From the NCBI GenBank assembly GCA_964417895.1, contig CAYQJS010000071.1:1-20019 (forward strand): a DNA stretch of 20,019 nt. Reading direction: 5' to 3'. A program made the position numbers and the translations under genes. Below, piece by piece: positions 1 to 8,277 of this stretch. The notes beneath the pieces are model-generated. The model saw only the letters and a list, made by a program, of their open reading frames with translations. It was not told the DNA's origin and searched no databases. Origin of the DNA: CAYQJS01 sp964417895. Lineage in GTDB: Bacteria; Chloroflexota; UBA6077; SHYK01. Positions within the stretch are counted from its first letter, which is position 1, and every line of letters begins with the position of its first letter.

Positions 1-507
1 CAACGCGGCCACCAGCCGATGCGGCGACTCGAAGCAGATGACTGTATCCGCCTCCATAGCGAGGCGAGCGAGGAGCCTGCGCCGTTCCGTGGGTCGCCGG
101 GGCAGAAAGCCCACGTAGTGGAACGCATGGGCAGGCAGGCCCGACAGGACAAGCGCGGCCAGCACGGCGGAGGGCCCTGGGACGCAGGTCACCTCGCACT
201 CAGCCTGGAGCGCGTCGCGAATGAGCGCGAAGCCAGGGTCCGAGATTGCGGGCATGCCGGCTTCTGAAATCAGGGCCACGTCATCCCCCGCCTTGATGCG
301 CTCGACGAGACGATGGCTCTTCCCCGGGCCCGTGTAATCGTGAAAGCTCGTGACCGGAGTCGAGATTCCATGGCGGTGAAGCAGCACGCGCGCGCTCCGC
401 GTGTCCTCGGCGGCGATCACCGCGACTTCGCGCAGCACGCGGACCGCGCGCAACGTGATGTCTTCAAGGTTTCCAATGGGGGTGCCAACGACGTAGAGCG
501 CTCCCAC
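1..507 (-). CDS. rsmI: 16S rRNA 2'-O-ribose methyltransferase RsmI (3' end cut by window edge)
   Basis: Known family role: SAM-dependent 2'-O-methylation of C1402 in 16S rRNA, in the decoding centre. Reading the minus strand from 507 gives the start of the family: ALYVVGTPIGNLEDITLRA, then IAAEDTRSARVLL, a VALISEAGMPAISDPG loop, VPGPSAVLAALVLSGLP, GFLPRRPTERRR and ESPHRLVAAL, where the window ends. 169 codons are visible of a usual ~280. I chose GTG at 507 because it lies three residues before the first conserved strand. An in-frame GTG at 579 would add 24 unconserved residues and lies upstream of the transcript start predicted from a -10 box at 571-566. The gene diverges from guaA. Family assignment is secure; the start is moderately sure. 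Confidence 0.93.
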   Translation of the reverse strand, partial: MGALYVVGTPIGNLEDITLRAVRVLREVAVIAAEDTRSARVLLHRHGISTPVTSFHDYTGPGKSHRLVERIKAGDDVALISEAGMPAISDPGFALIRDALQAECEVTCVPGPSAVLAALVLSGLPAHAFHYVGFLPRRPTERRRLLARLAMEADTVICFESPHRLVAAL

Positions 508-565
508 GAACCGCGGCCCCCCAGCGGAGTCCCGACCCGGCTGCGCGCCATGAGCCAGAATCGGA

Positions 566-573
566 AGTATAAT
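566..573. promoter_or_regulatory. Overlapping divergent -10 boxes between rsmI and guaA
   Basis: Plus strand 568-573 is a perfect TATAAT. Read on the minus strand, 571-566 is TATACT, so one short A/T patch in GC-rich DNA could serve both genes. A plus-strand transcript would start near 580 and give guaA a ~40-base leader that contains its ribosome site. A minus-strand transcript would start near 559, which favours the downstream GTG for rsmI. I see no convincing -35 box for guaA; ACTGAC at 593-588 is a weak -35 candidate for rsmI. Confidence 0.5.
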
Positions 574-606
574 TGGCACGGCGACGGGTCAGTTTGCGGG
601 GGCCGC

Positions 607-612
607 AGGAGG
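607..612 (+). promoter_or_regulatory. Strong ribosome binding site that fixes a CTG start for guaA
   Basis: AGGAGG at 607-612 is a perfect Shine-Dalgarno core, seven bases before CTG at 620-622. No ATG, GTG or TTG lies in the guaA frame between the stop at 551 and GTG 725. GTG 725 would remove the conserved first strand, VLDFGSQYTQLIARR. CTG 620 is the only near-cognate codon at correct spacing. Confidence 0.7.
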
Positions 613-619
613 GGCAAAC

Positions 620-2197
620 CTGAGCACTGAGAGCTGCGAGCCAGCGTCGATCGCCGCTCGCCCCCAGCAATACGTCGCCGTCCTCGACTTCGGCTCCCAG
701 TACACGCAGCTCATCGCCAGGCGCGTGCGGGAAGCGCACGTTTACTGTGAGCTGTTCCCCCACGACGTTGCTCCCGAGCTGGTCGCGGGCCCCAACCTGG
801 CCGGAATCATCCTCTCAGGAGGTCCGGCCAGCGTCTACGATCCGGGCGCGCCCCCCCTTCCCTCGTGGCTCCGAGAGCGCAGGGTCCCGCTTCTGGCCAT
901 CTGCTATGGCATGCAGCTCCTCGCCCACCACATCGGTGGGCGCGTGCATCGCGCGGACCGAAGGGAATACGGCCACGCGCTTGTTCGCGTCAGCGAGCGC
1001 GACCACCCGCTGTTCAGCGGAGTCCCGGACCAGATCCAGGTCTGGATGAGCCACGGTGATCGCGTGGACGATGTGCCACCCGGCTTCCGCGCTATCGCCA
1101 CCAGCGACAATAGCGCGGTGGCGGCAATGGCCGATGCGGGCGGGACTATCGGCCTTCAGTTTCACCCGGAGGTCGCGCATACCCCGCAGGGCCGCCTGCT
1201 GCTACAGAATTTCCTCTACCGCGTCTGCGGCTGCACCGGCAGCTGGACGCCCGACCGCTACGTGGACACCCAGGTTTCTGCCATCGCCCACCAGATCGGG
1301 GACCATTCGGCCGTCTGCGCGCTGTCCGGCGGGGTTGACTCGGCGGTGGCGGCCACGCTTGTCGATCGCGCCATCGGCGATAGGCTGACGTGCGTTTTCG
1401 TGGACAATGGCCTGCTGCGGGAAGGAGAGCGCGAGGAAGTAGCCAGCGCCTTCCAGGACCTCGACCTCAACGTTCGCGTCGTGGACGCGACAGAAGAGTT
1501 CCACGCTCAGCTGGCGGGAATTGAGGACCCGGAGGAGAAGCGACGGCGCATCGGGGCGACGTTCATCCGCGTGTTCGAGCGCGAGGCGCTCACCCTCGAT
1601 AGTCCGCAGTTCCTGGTGCAGGGAACCCTCTACCCGGACGTCATCGAGAGCGCTACCCGCGACCACCCAACGGCCGCGAAGATCAAGACCCACCACAACG
1701 TCGGCGGGCTGCCGGAAACGATGGCGTTCACGCTGATTGAGCCGCTCCGCTACCTGTTCAAGGACGAGGTGCGGGAAGTTGGGCGAACCCTCGGCCTGCC
1801 AGAGCACATTCTGCGCCGACACCCCTTCCCCGGGCCCGGGCTGGCCGTTCGGATCGTCGGGGAGATCACCAGCGAACGGCTGGCCACGCTACGCAGAGCC
1901 GACGCCATCGTGACCCAGGAGATCCGACGAGCTGGTCTGTACGACGACATCTGGCAAGCGTTCGCCGTCCTGACGCCCGTGCGCACCGTGGGCGTGATGG
2001 GCGACGGGCGAACGTACAGCAACGTTGTGGCGATTCGGGCTGTCACCAGCGAGGATGCCATGACCGCTGACTGGGCGCGCCTCCCATACGACGTGCTGGC
2101 CACGATCTCCGGGCGGATCGTCAACGAAGTCGCCGGCGTGAACCGCGTGGTCTACGACGTTTCGTCGAAGCCACCGGCCACGATCGAGTGGGAATGA
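620..2197 (+). CDS. guaA: GMP synthase (glutamine-hydrolysing)
   Basis: Known role: converts XMP to GMP with ATP and glutamine in the cytoplasm. The 525-residue product has the usual family length. An N-terminal class I glutamine amidotransferase domain shows LDFGSQYTQLIARR, the nucleophile Cys ~95 in AICYGMQLLA, and the His/Glu pair of QFHPEV (~180-185). The PP-loop ATP pyrophosphatase domain follows with SGGVDS near residue 236. The C-terminal dimerisation domain contains KTHHNVGGLPE and HPFPGPGLAVRI and ends KPPATIEWE. The start appears to be CTG, with AGGAGG seven bases upstream. The purD-purE GTG begins one base after the stop, so the two are probably cotranscribed and translationally coupled. 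It is the first gene of the purine cluster. Confidence 0.96.
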   Translation: MSTESCEPASIAARPQQYVAVLDFGSQYTQLIARRVREAHVYCELFPHDVAPELVAGPNLAGIILSGGPASVYDPGAPPLPSWLRERRVPLLAICYGMQLLAHHIGGRVHRADRREYGHALVRVSERDHPLFSGVPDQIQVWMSHGDRVDDVPPGFRAIATSDNSAVAAMADAGGTIGLQFHPEVAHTPQGRLLLQNFLYRVCGCTGSWTPDRYVDTQVSAIAHQIGDHSAVCALSGGVDSAVAATLVDRAIGDRLTCVFVDNGLLREGEREEVASAFQDLDLNVRVVDATEEFHAQLAGIEDPEEKRRRIGATFIRVFEREALTLDSPQFLVQGTLYPDVIESATRDHPTAAKIKTHHNVGGLPETMAFTLIEPLRYLFKDEVREVGRTLGLPEHILRRHPFPGPGLAVRIVGEITSERLATLRRADAIVTQEIRRAGLYDDIWQAFAVLTPVRTVGVMGDGRTYSNVVAIRAVTSEDAMTADWARLPYDVLATISGRIVNEVAGVNRVVYDVSSKPPATIEWE

Positions 2198-2198
2198 C

Positions 2199-4128
2199 GT
2201 GCGAGCACTCGTCGTCGGCGGTGGCGCGCGCGAACACGCGCTGGTGTGGAAGCTCCGCTCTTCGCCACGCGTCTCCGCCATCTTCGCGGCGCCCGGCAAC
2301 GCGGGCATCTCGTTGCTGGCTCACACCGCCCCCATCGCGGGCGACGACATTCCGGGGCTCGTCGAGTTCGCGCTGGCCAACAGCATCGATCTGACCGTCG
2401 TCGGCCCGGAGGGGCCGCTGGCGGCCGGCATCGTCGACGCCTTCCAGGAAGCGGGCCTGCGCGTCTTCGGGCCGACACGAGCTGCTGCCCGCATCGAGTC
2501 GAGCAAGGTCTGGGCGAAGAGCCTGATGCAGCGCCACGGCATCCCCACAGCGCGCTGGGCCGTTGCAGAGAAGATCGCCGAGGCGCGCGCACAGATCCAG
2601 GAGTTCGGGGCGCCCGTCGTGGTCAAGGCCGACGGCCTGGCGGCGGGTAAAGGCGCGACCGTGTGCCGCACAGTGGAGGAGGCGTATCGCGCCGTCGACG
2701 ACCTCCTGGAGCGGCGCATCTTAGGAGCGGCTGGCGAGCGGGTCGTCATCGAAGAGTTCCTGGAAGGGGAAGAGCTGTCGGTGTTCGCCCTGGCTGACGG
2801 CGAGCACGTCCTCCCCCTGATCGGGGCCCGCGACTACAAGCCTCTTCTGGACGGCGACCGGGGGCCCAATACCGGCGGCATGGGCGGATTCGCGCCCGCG
2901 GGCGACGCGGACCTGGGACTCATCGAACGGGTCCGCCACCAGATCTTGGAGCCCACCGTGGCGGCCATGGCAGCTGACGGGGCGCCCTTTATCGGCGTGT
3001 TATATGCGGGGCTGATGCTCACCGAGGCTGGCCCTAAAGTGCTGGAGTTCAACTGTCGCTGGGGAGACCCCGAAGCGGAAGTCATCCTGCCGCTCCTGCG
3101 ATCCGACCTGGCCGAGCTTATGGAGGCGTGTCTCGAGCGCAGACTCCCCGAGATGCACGTCGACTGGGAGACCGGCTGCAGCTGCGGTGTAGTGCTCGCC
3201 GCCGGGGGATACCCCGATGCGCTCTCCAAGGGGGACAGGATCGCGGGCCTCGAGGCCCTGGAGGACGGTGCGCTCGTGTTTCACGGAGCGACTCGCGTGC
3301 TCCCGTCGGAAGAACCCCATGGCGTTGGGCTCGGACACGCGTCTCAGCACGCGGCCGCTCATCGGCCGGAGGTGGTAACCGACGGAGGGCGCGTCCTCAT
3401 CGTCGTCGCCACGGCCCCAACACTGAGCGAGGCCAGGACCAGGGCGTATGACAACGTACAGCGGATCCACTTCGATGGGATGCAGTATCGCCGTGACATA
3501 GCGATTGAAAGGGGTCAGGGGTCAGGGGCCGGGGGACAGGGTGATGGCAACGACGGTGGTGATGCCGAGAACGTTGGTGAGCGCCAATCTGCCGGCCCCC
3601 GACCCCTGGCCCCCGACCCCGGGGAAGCTGGCTCCCGACCCCTGGACCCCGACCTCCGACCCCCGATAGTGGCCGTGCTCATGGGCAGCGAGTCCGACCG
3701 CCCGGTCATGGAGGAGACCACGAAGGCCCTCGATCGGCTGGCTATCCCGTCCGAGACCCACGTGATGTCTGCCCACCGAACGCCAGAACGGGTCCGACAG
3801 TTCGCTCGTTCCGCCGAAGCGCGGGGCATCCGAGTGGTCATCGCCGGCGCGGGTGGGGCGGCCCACCTTCCGGGCGTTATCGCTGCGCAGACGACATTGC
3901 CCGTCATCGGGGTGCCAATCGCCGGCGGCGCCATGATGGGGCTCGACTCACTCCTGTCCATCGTCCAGATGCCAGGCGGGGTGCCCGTCGCAACGGTAGC
4001 CGTGGGCGCGGCCGGCGCCCGCAACGCCGCCTACCTGGCGGCTGCCATGATCGGTCTTGCCGACGAGGACGTGCGGAAGCGCTACCGCCAGTTCCGCAGC
4101 GAGCAGAGCGGAGGAGAGATCGCCGCCG

Positions 4129-4136
<8 letters not shown>
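2199..4136 (+). CDS. purD-purE: Fused PurD-PurE: GAR synthetase joined to N5-CAIR mutase
   Basis: A single 645-codon frame encodes two enzymes. Residues 1 to ~437 are PurD, which makes glycinamide ribonucleotide from phosphoribosylamine, glycine and ATP: ALVVGGGAREHAL at the N terminus, ATP-grasp motifs VVVKADGLAAGKG and IEEFLEGEE, GPNTGGMGGFAP, and the metal-binding EFNCRWGDPEAE. Residues ~490-645 are class I PurE: VLMGSESDRPVME, MSAHRTPERV, AGAGGAAHLPGV, and the GGVPVATVAVG and GARNAAYLA segments. The join (~438-489) is Gly/Pro/Asp-rich and encoded by repeat-like DNA. GTG at 3669 could in principle start a separate PurE, but no Shine-Dalgarno precedes it. These genes are normally separate. 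The frame is open across the join, so a bifunctional protein is the simplest reading. Its GTG start follows guaA's stop by one base. Confidence 0.92.
3511..3665 (+). repeat. GGGGTCAGGGG-type inverted repeat, translated as the PurD-PurE linker
   Basis: The left part (3511-3535) has two GGGGTCA units followed by GGGGCCGGGGG. The right part (~3592-3665) has several copies of CCCCGACCCCTGG-like units, roughly the reverse complement. The middle has no recognisable origin. It looks like an intergenic palindromic spacer, but the frame stays open through it, giving ~51 residues rich in Gly, Pro, Asp and Arg. The composition differs sharply from the two flanking enzyme domains. Confidence 0.75.
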
Positions 4137-5417
<1,281 letters not shown>

Positions 5418-5421
<4 letters not shown>

Positions 5422-6338
5422 TCGCCCACTCGTTTCTGGACGGTGCGCCGGCGCCAGCGGGCCTCTCCGAGACTTCGATCCCGGGGCTCCGGCCGTTCGC
5501 GCGCGGCAAAGTGCGGGACATGTACGACCTGGGCGACCGTCTTCTGATGGTAGCGACCGACCGGCTCTCGGCATTCGACGTGGTTATGCGGGAGCCGATT
5601 CCGGGAAAGGGGATCGTCCTCACCGCCCTGTCGGAGTTCTGGTTTGGGCATACGCGCGGGGTCATCGCCAACCATCTGCTGTCGACCGACGTCACCGACC
5701 TGGACCTGGCGCCGAGCGACGTCGAGTGGCTGTCAGGAAGGTCGATGCTGGTTCGCAAGGCCGAGCGGGTCGACGTCGAATGCGTGGTGCGCGGCTATCT
5801 CGCTGGCTCCGGCTGGGCCGAGTACCGCAAGACGGCGATGTGCATCGGCCATCGGCTGCCTGCCGGCCTTGTGGAGTCAGCGCGGCTACCGGAGCCGATC
5901 TTTACGCCGGCCACCAAGGAGGAGACCGGCCACGATCTGAACATCAGCACGGCGCAGATGGCCGACCTCGTCGGACGCGAGCTAACGACAAAGCTGGAGG
6001 ACGCCAGCCTGCGTCTCTACGCGGCCGCGGCGGCACATTGCGAGGCGCGCGGCATCATCCTTGCCGACACCAAGTTCGAGTTCGGCATCCTCGACGGCGA
6101 CGTTATTCTCATCGACGAGGCCCTGACGCCGGACTCCTCCCGTTTCTGGCCCGCTGATGCCTTCGCCCCGGGCGGGCCCCAGCCCAGCTTCGACAAGCAA
6201 TACGTGCGGGACTACCTCGACTCGACGGGCTGGGACCACGAGCCGCCGCCTCCTACCCTGCCCGACGAGGTCGTAGCACGCACCGCCGAAAAGTACCGCG
6301 AGGCGTATGTGCGCATCGTCGGGAGGCATGAGCCGTGA
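5418..6338 (+). CDS. purC: SAICAR synthetase (phosphoribosylaminoimidazole-succinocarboxamide synthase)
   Basis: Known role: ATP-dependent joining of CAIR and aspartate to give SAICAR, between the PurE and PurB steps encoded next door. The 306-residue product shows FARGKVRDMYDLGDRLLMVA, TDRLSAFDVVM, VECVVRGYLAGSGWAEY, KEETGHDLNIS and DTKFEFGILDG followed by LIDEALTPDSSRFW, all family landmarks. The length fits the longer form of ~300 residues rather than the ~240-residue E. coli form. ATG 5418 shares ATGA with the purB stop. The last residues and the stop codon lie in the left arm of a 25-base hairpin that fills the gap to purS. Confidence 0.97.
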
Positions 6339-6402
6339 AGGGAGGAGGCGTGAGGGGAACCGTGTGGGCCACTCGCGGCTCACGCCTCGCGCCTCACGGC
6401 TC
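6330..6402 (+). repeat. Hairpin element filling the purC-purS junction
   Basis: The left arm 6330-6354 and right arm 6379-6402 are near-perfect reverse complements: GAGCCGTGA at the outer end and GAGGCGTGAG at the inner end match exactly. The left arm contains the purC stop codon, and the right arm ends three bases before the purS ATG. The block GAGGCGTGAGGGGAAC (6345-6360) recurs exactly at 16866-16881 between comF and atpZ, so this is a dispersed element rather than a one-off terminator. Confidence 0.85.
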
Positions 6403-6405
6403 ACC

Positions 6406-6678
6406 ATGACATGGCTTGCGCGCATCCACGTCCTCCTGAAGCCCGTGGTCAATGATCCACAGGGCCAGGCAATCCATGGCGGCCTGCGCTCCCTGGGCTT
6501 CACCGCCGTGGAGCGCGTTCGGGCCGGCAAGTACTTCGAGGTCCTGGTGGACGCGCCCGATGCGGCCGAAGCCACGCGCCAGGCTGACGAGATGTGCCGC
6601 AAGCTCCTGGCGAACCCGGTGATCGAGGACTATCGAGTGGACGTCGAGGAGCAATACACCACGGCGGATGCGGTTTAG
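6406..6678 (+). CDS. purS: Phosphoribosylformylglycinamidine synthase subunit PurS
   Basis: Known role: small dimeric bridge that holds PurQ (glutaminase) and PurL (synthetase) together in the FGAM synthase complex of bacteria with short PurL. The 90-residue product reads ARIHVLLKPVVNDPQGQAI, then LGFTAVERVRAGKYFEV, then a helix ADEMCRKLLANPVIEDY, as in the family. ATG 6406 is chosen over an upstream in-frame ATG at 6307, which would only translate the purC end and the hairpin. purQ and purL normally follow but are not downstream here, so they must lie elsewhere in the genome. Confidence 0.93.
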   Translation: MTWLARIHVLLKPVVNDPQGQAIHGGLRSLGFTAVERVRAGKYFEVLVDAPDAAEATRQADEMCRKLLANPVIEDYRVDVEEQYTTADAV

Positions 6679-6895
6679 CTCGGTCGCATCACGCGCGCGG
6701 GCTCGGGAGCCGGCTGCGCCGATCGTCGCTGGCCCATCTCGACGAGCGTCTCGCTCAGGTGCGTGTCGATCATTGTCGGCGAGCACCGCCTCCGGCACTT
6801 CATAAACCTTTCGCTGGAGGAACGGGCCCAGGCGCTGCGAAGTCTCGGCTTCCGCCTGGGTCTGCAGGCGGCTTGGCGTGCGAGCGAACGCGGGG
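6679..6895. other. 217-base stretch without a confident gene
   Basis: Two weak open frames compete. The minus-strand frame ending at 6675 has an ATG at 6803 (42 residues, containing MIDTHLSETLVEMG). A plus-strand frame from 6763 contains FINLSLEERAQALRSLGFRL, and runs on across the protease gene. I recognise neither family. Given the decayed genes next door, this may be the rest of the same degenerate locus. Confidence 0.3.
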
Positions 6896-7344
6896 TCAGG
6901 GCAGGTCGCGGCGCAGCGTGGCAGCTTCATCTGGATCGAGGAGGAGGACCAGTTCCTCTTGGTGGTCATAGAAGAGCGCAAAGTGGGCAAGGATATCGCG
7001 ACCGAGCAACGACGGAATGCGAGCCAGAGCGATGCGTTGCGCCCGTGCCACTGGCGCCAGAATCCGCAGCGTCAGATTGTACGTGTGCGGGCCAAGGGTG
7101 ATGGCGGCTGCAGTTTGCACCGTCCGGACCGTGCCACCGACGCCGGTGCTTGGCGGACCGGGTGGGAGCAAAGCAATGTCGACACCCAAGAGAGCAGCGT
7201 CGCGTGGGGCAAGCAGGGTGCCATCGGCCCCGGTGTCACCAAGCAAGGCCGTGTCAGCTGAGAGCTGAAGCGAGGGGATGGCCAGTAAGGCGGAGAGAAG
7301 GGGCGACTACGAGCGCCATCACGCCGCAAGACCCCTCGAATCAT
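6896..7344 (-). pseudogene. Retropepsin-like aspartic protease, frameshifted
   Basis: The intact C-terminal part (frame open 7246 to 6896) reads LLGDTGADGTLLAP, containing the catalytic Asp-Thr-Gly-Ala, and later IPSLLGRDILAHFALFYD, the conserved second landmark of clan AA single-domain proteases. The expected N terminus is in two other frames. ATG 7344 gives MIRGVLRRDGA, then one missing base near 7313-7318 moves to LVVAPSLRLTGHPLASAL, and a second shift between about 7255 and 7272 leads into the protease frame. Without these shifts the product would be ~149 residues. The ATG overlaps the upstream DUF5678 stop as ATGA, so the pair was translationally coupled. Either the gene is decaying or the assembly is wrong. 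The shortened frame alone lacks the N-terminal strands and an ATG/GTG start. Confidence 0.75.
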
Positions 7345-7573
7345 AGGATGAGCAGGTCCTCGCGCACGCTGACGTAGTCCACGAAGGCTTTCCCCCGAAG
7401 ACCCTTGCGCTCGAGCTGCGCCACGAGGCGGGGAGTGCCTTGGCGGCGCCGACTACCTCGTGCTTATGGATTGCAACCCACTTTTCAGGGTACTGCTTGA
7501 GAATCTCCTCACGGTGCCGGTCAAAGTAGGCCATGTCGTCTTGAAATCGGTCGAGTTCTTGTTCTACCTGCAT
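7341..7573 (-). pseudogene. DUF5678-family small protein, single-base frameshift
   Basis: ATG 7573 follows an excellent GGAGGTGA ribosome site. The first part reads DDMAYFDRHREEILKQYPEK, then WVAIHKHEVVGAAKALP. The continuation LVAQLERKGLRGKAFVDY plus VSVREDLLIL and a stop is found in another frame. Restoring one base at the GGGG run 7430-7433 joins them into ~77 residues matching, from memory, the DUF5678 pattern (HREEL-x-YP-x-KWVAI-x-VVG, ending in a short hydrophobic ...LIL). Function of the family is unknown. The restored stop overlaps the retropepsin ATG. As it stands, the frame reads on to 7319 with an unrelated tail. Confidence 0.75.
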
Positions 7574-7666
7574 ACGCCCTCACCTCCCACGGCAGGGACG
7601 ACGGTTGCCGTCATTATCCGATGCTCACTGCAGGATCCTCGCGTTTGGAGGTGATGGTTCGCGCAG

Positions 7667-7808
7667 AGGATTCGAACCAACCTGGTGGGCTGCTCGGCGC
7701 CCAGGTCAGAGGCGAAGGCGACGGGGTGCCAGTATCGGCGCAGAAGCCGCCCGCGGGCGTCCTCGGTCCGATGCGGGTGAGGAGCTCGTTCTCTTCTTTG
7801 GTCAGCAT
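7667..7808 (-). pseudogene. 5' fragment of a Rieske ring-hydroxylating dioxygenase (phthalate 4,5-dioxygenase type), frameshifted
   Basis: From ATG 7808 the frame reads MLTKEENELLTRIGPRTPAG. One missing base near 7748-7751 separates it from RLLRRYWHPVAFASDLGAE followed by QPTRLVRIL. Together these are the first ~47 residues of the large oxygenase subunit family that includes phthalate 4,5-dioxygenase, whose members start MLT-x-E-x-N-x-LLTRVGPGTPMG and have LRRYWHPV. The similarity stops there: the Rieske cluster and catalytic domain (about 350 residues more) are absent and the DUF5678 gene begins shortly after. It is a dead remnant. The identification rests on recalled family patterns. Confidence 0.72.
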
Positions 7809-7824
7809 CGCCTACTTCCTCGCC

Positions 7825-8184
7825 TCACGACTGCCGCGTCGCCGCGGCCAACGAGAACCGGTTCCCCTCCGAGTCTGCCGCGGTGGCCAGGCGGATGCCT
7901 TCGCCAGGACGGTCCACGGGCGGGTTGACGACGCGGCCGCCAGCATCCGCTACCGCCCGGCACGCGGCGTCGAGGTCATCCACCTCGATGCCCAGGCCTT
8001 TTTCGGTTTCCGCGGACGGAGTCTCCTCTCTCCCGTGCACCGCGATCGTGGCATCGCCCCAGCGCAGCTCGCTCCAGTACGGCGACTCGAGGGCGACCTT
8101 GAAGTCGAATGCGTCGTGGTAGAACCGCACGGCGCGCGCGACGTCGGTCGCCATGATCATGAAGTAGGTCTTTGTGACTTTCAT
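7825..8184 (-). CDS. VOC-family (glyoxalase/bleomycin-resistance fold) protein
   Basis: The 119-residue product shows the VOC pattern: TKTYFMIMATDVARAVRFYH at the start of the first beta-alpha-beta-beta-beta unit, LRWGDATIAVHGRE in the middle, then KGLGIEVDDLDAACRAVADA and GNRFSLAA in the second unit. Family members are metal-dependent lyases, dioxygenases or drug-binding proteins, and the substrate cannot be told here. I start at ATG 8184 (MKVTKTYF). Upstream in-frame codons at 8196 (ATG) and 8214 (GTG) would add residues without family support. It lies downstream of tyrS on the same strand, 93 bases away. Confidence 0.82.
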   Translation of the reverse strand: MKVTKTYFMIMATDVARAVRFYHDAFDFKVALESPYWSELRWGDATIAVHGREETPSAETEKGLGIEVDDLDAACRAVADAGGRVVNPPVDRPGEGIRLATAADSEGNRFSLAAATRQS

Positions 8185-8277
8185 CCGCCGCCCCATCCAT
8201 TCTTCGATAGCCACAGTAAGGTACTCATGTGACTCGAAGGCAGATTCGGCCTCCCGCGGCGGGCGCCAACCTGCCTG

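Noticed and set aside
508..579. RsmI starting at GTG 579
   Set aside because: It adds 24 residues without family support and lies upstream of the predicted transcript start; kept only as a possibility.
1202..1822. Long minus-strand open frame within guaA
   Set aside because: Shadow frame of GC-rich coding DNA; no recognisable motifs and full overlap with a conserved gene.
725..2197. guaA starting at GTG 725
   Set aside because: It would delete the conserved first strand and loop VLDFGSQYTQLIARR; the frame is open and conserved back to about 671.
6896..7246. Intact short aspartic protease starting at TTG 7246
   Set aside because: It would begin four residues before the catalytic DTGA, losing the N-terminal strands; the missing part is recognisable in other frames upstream.
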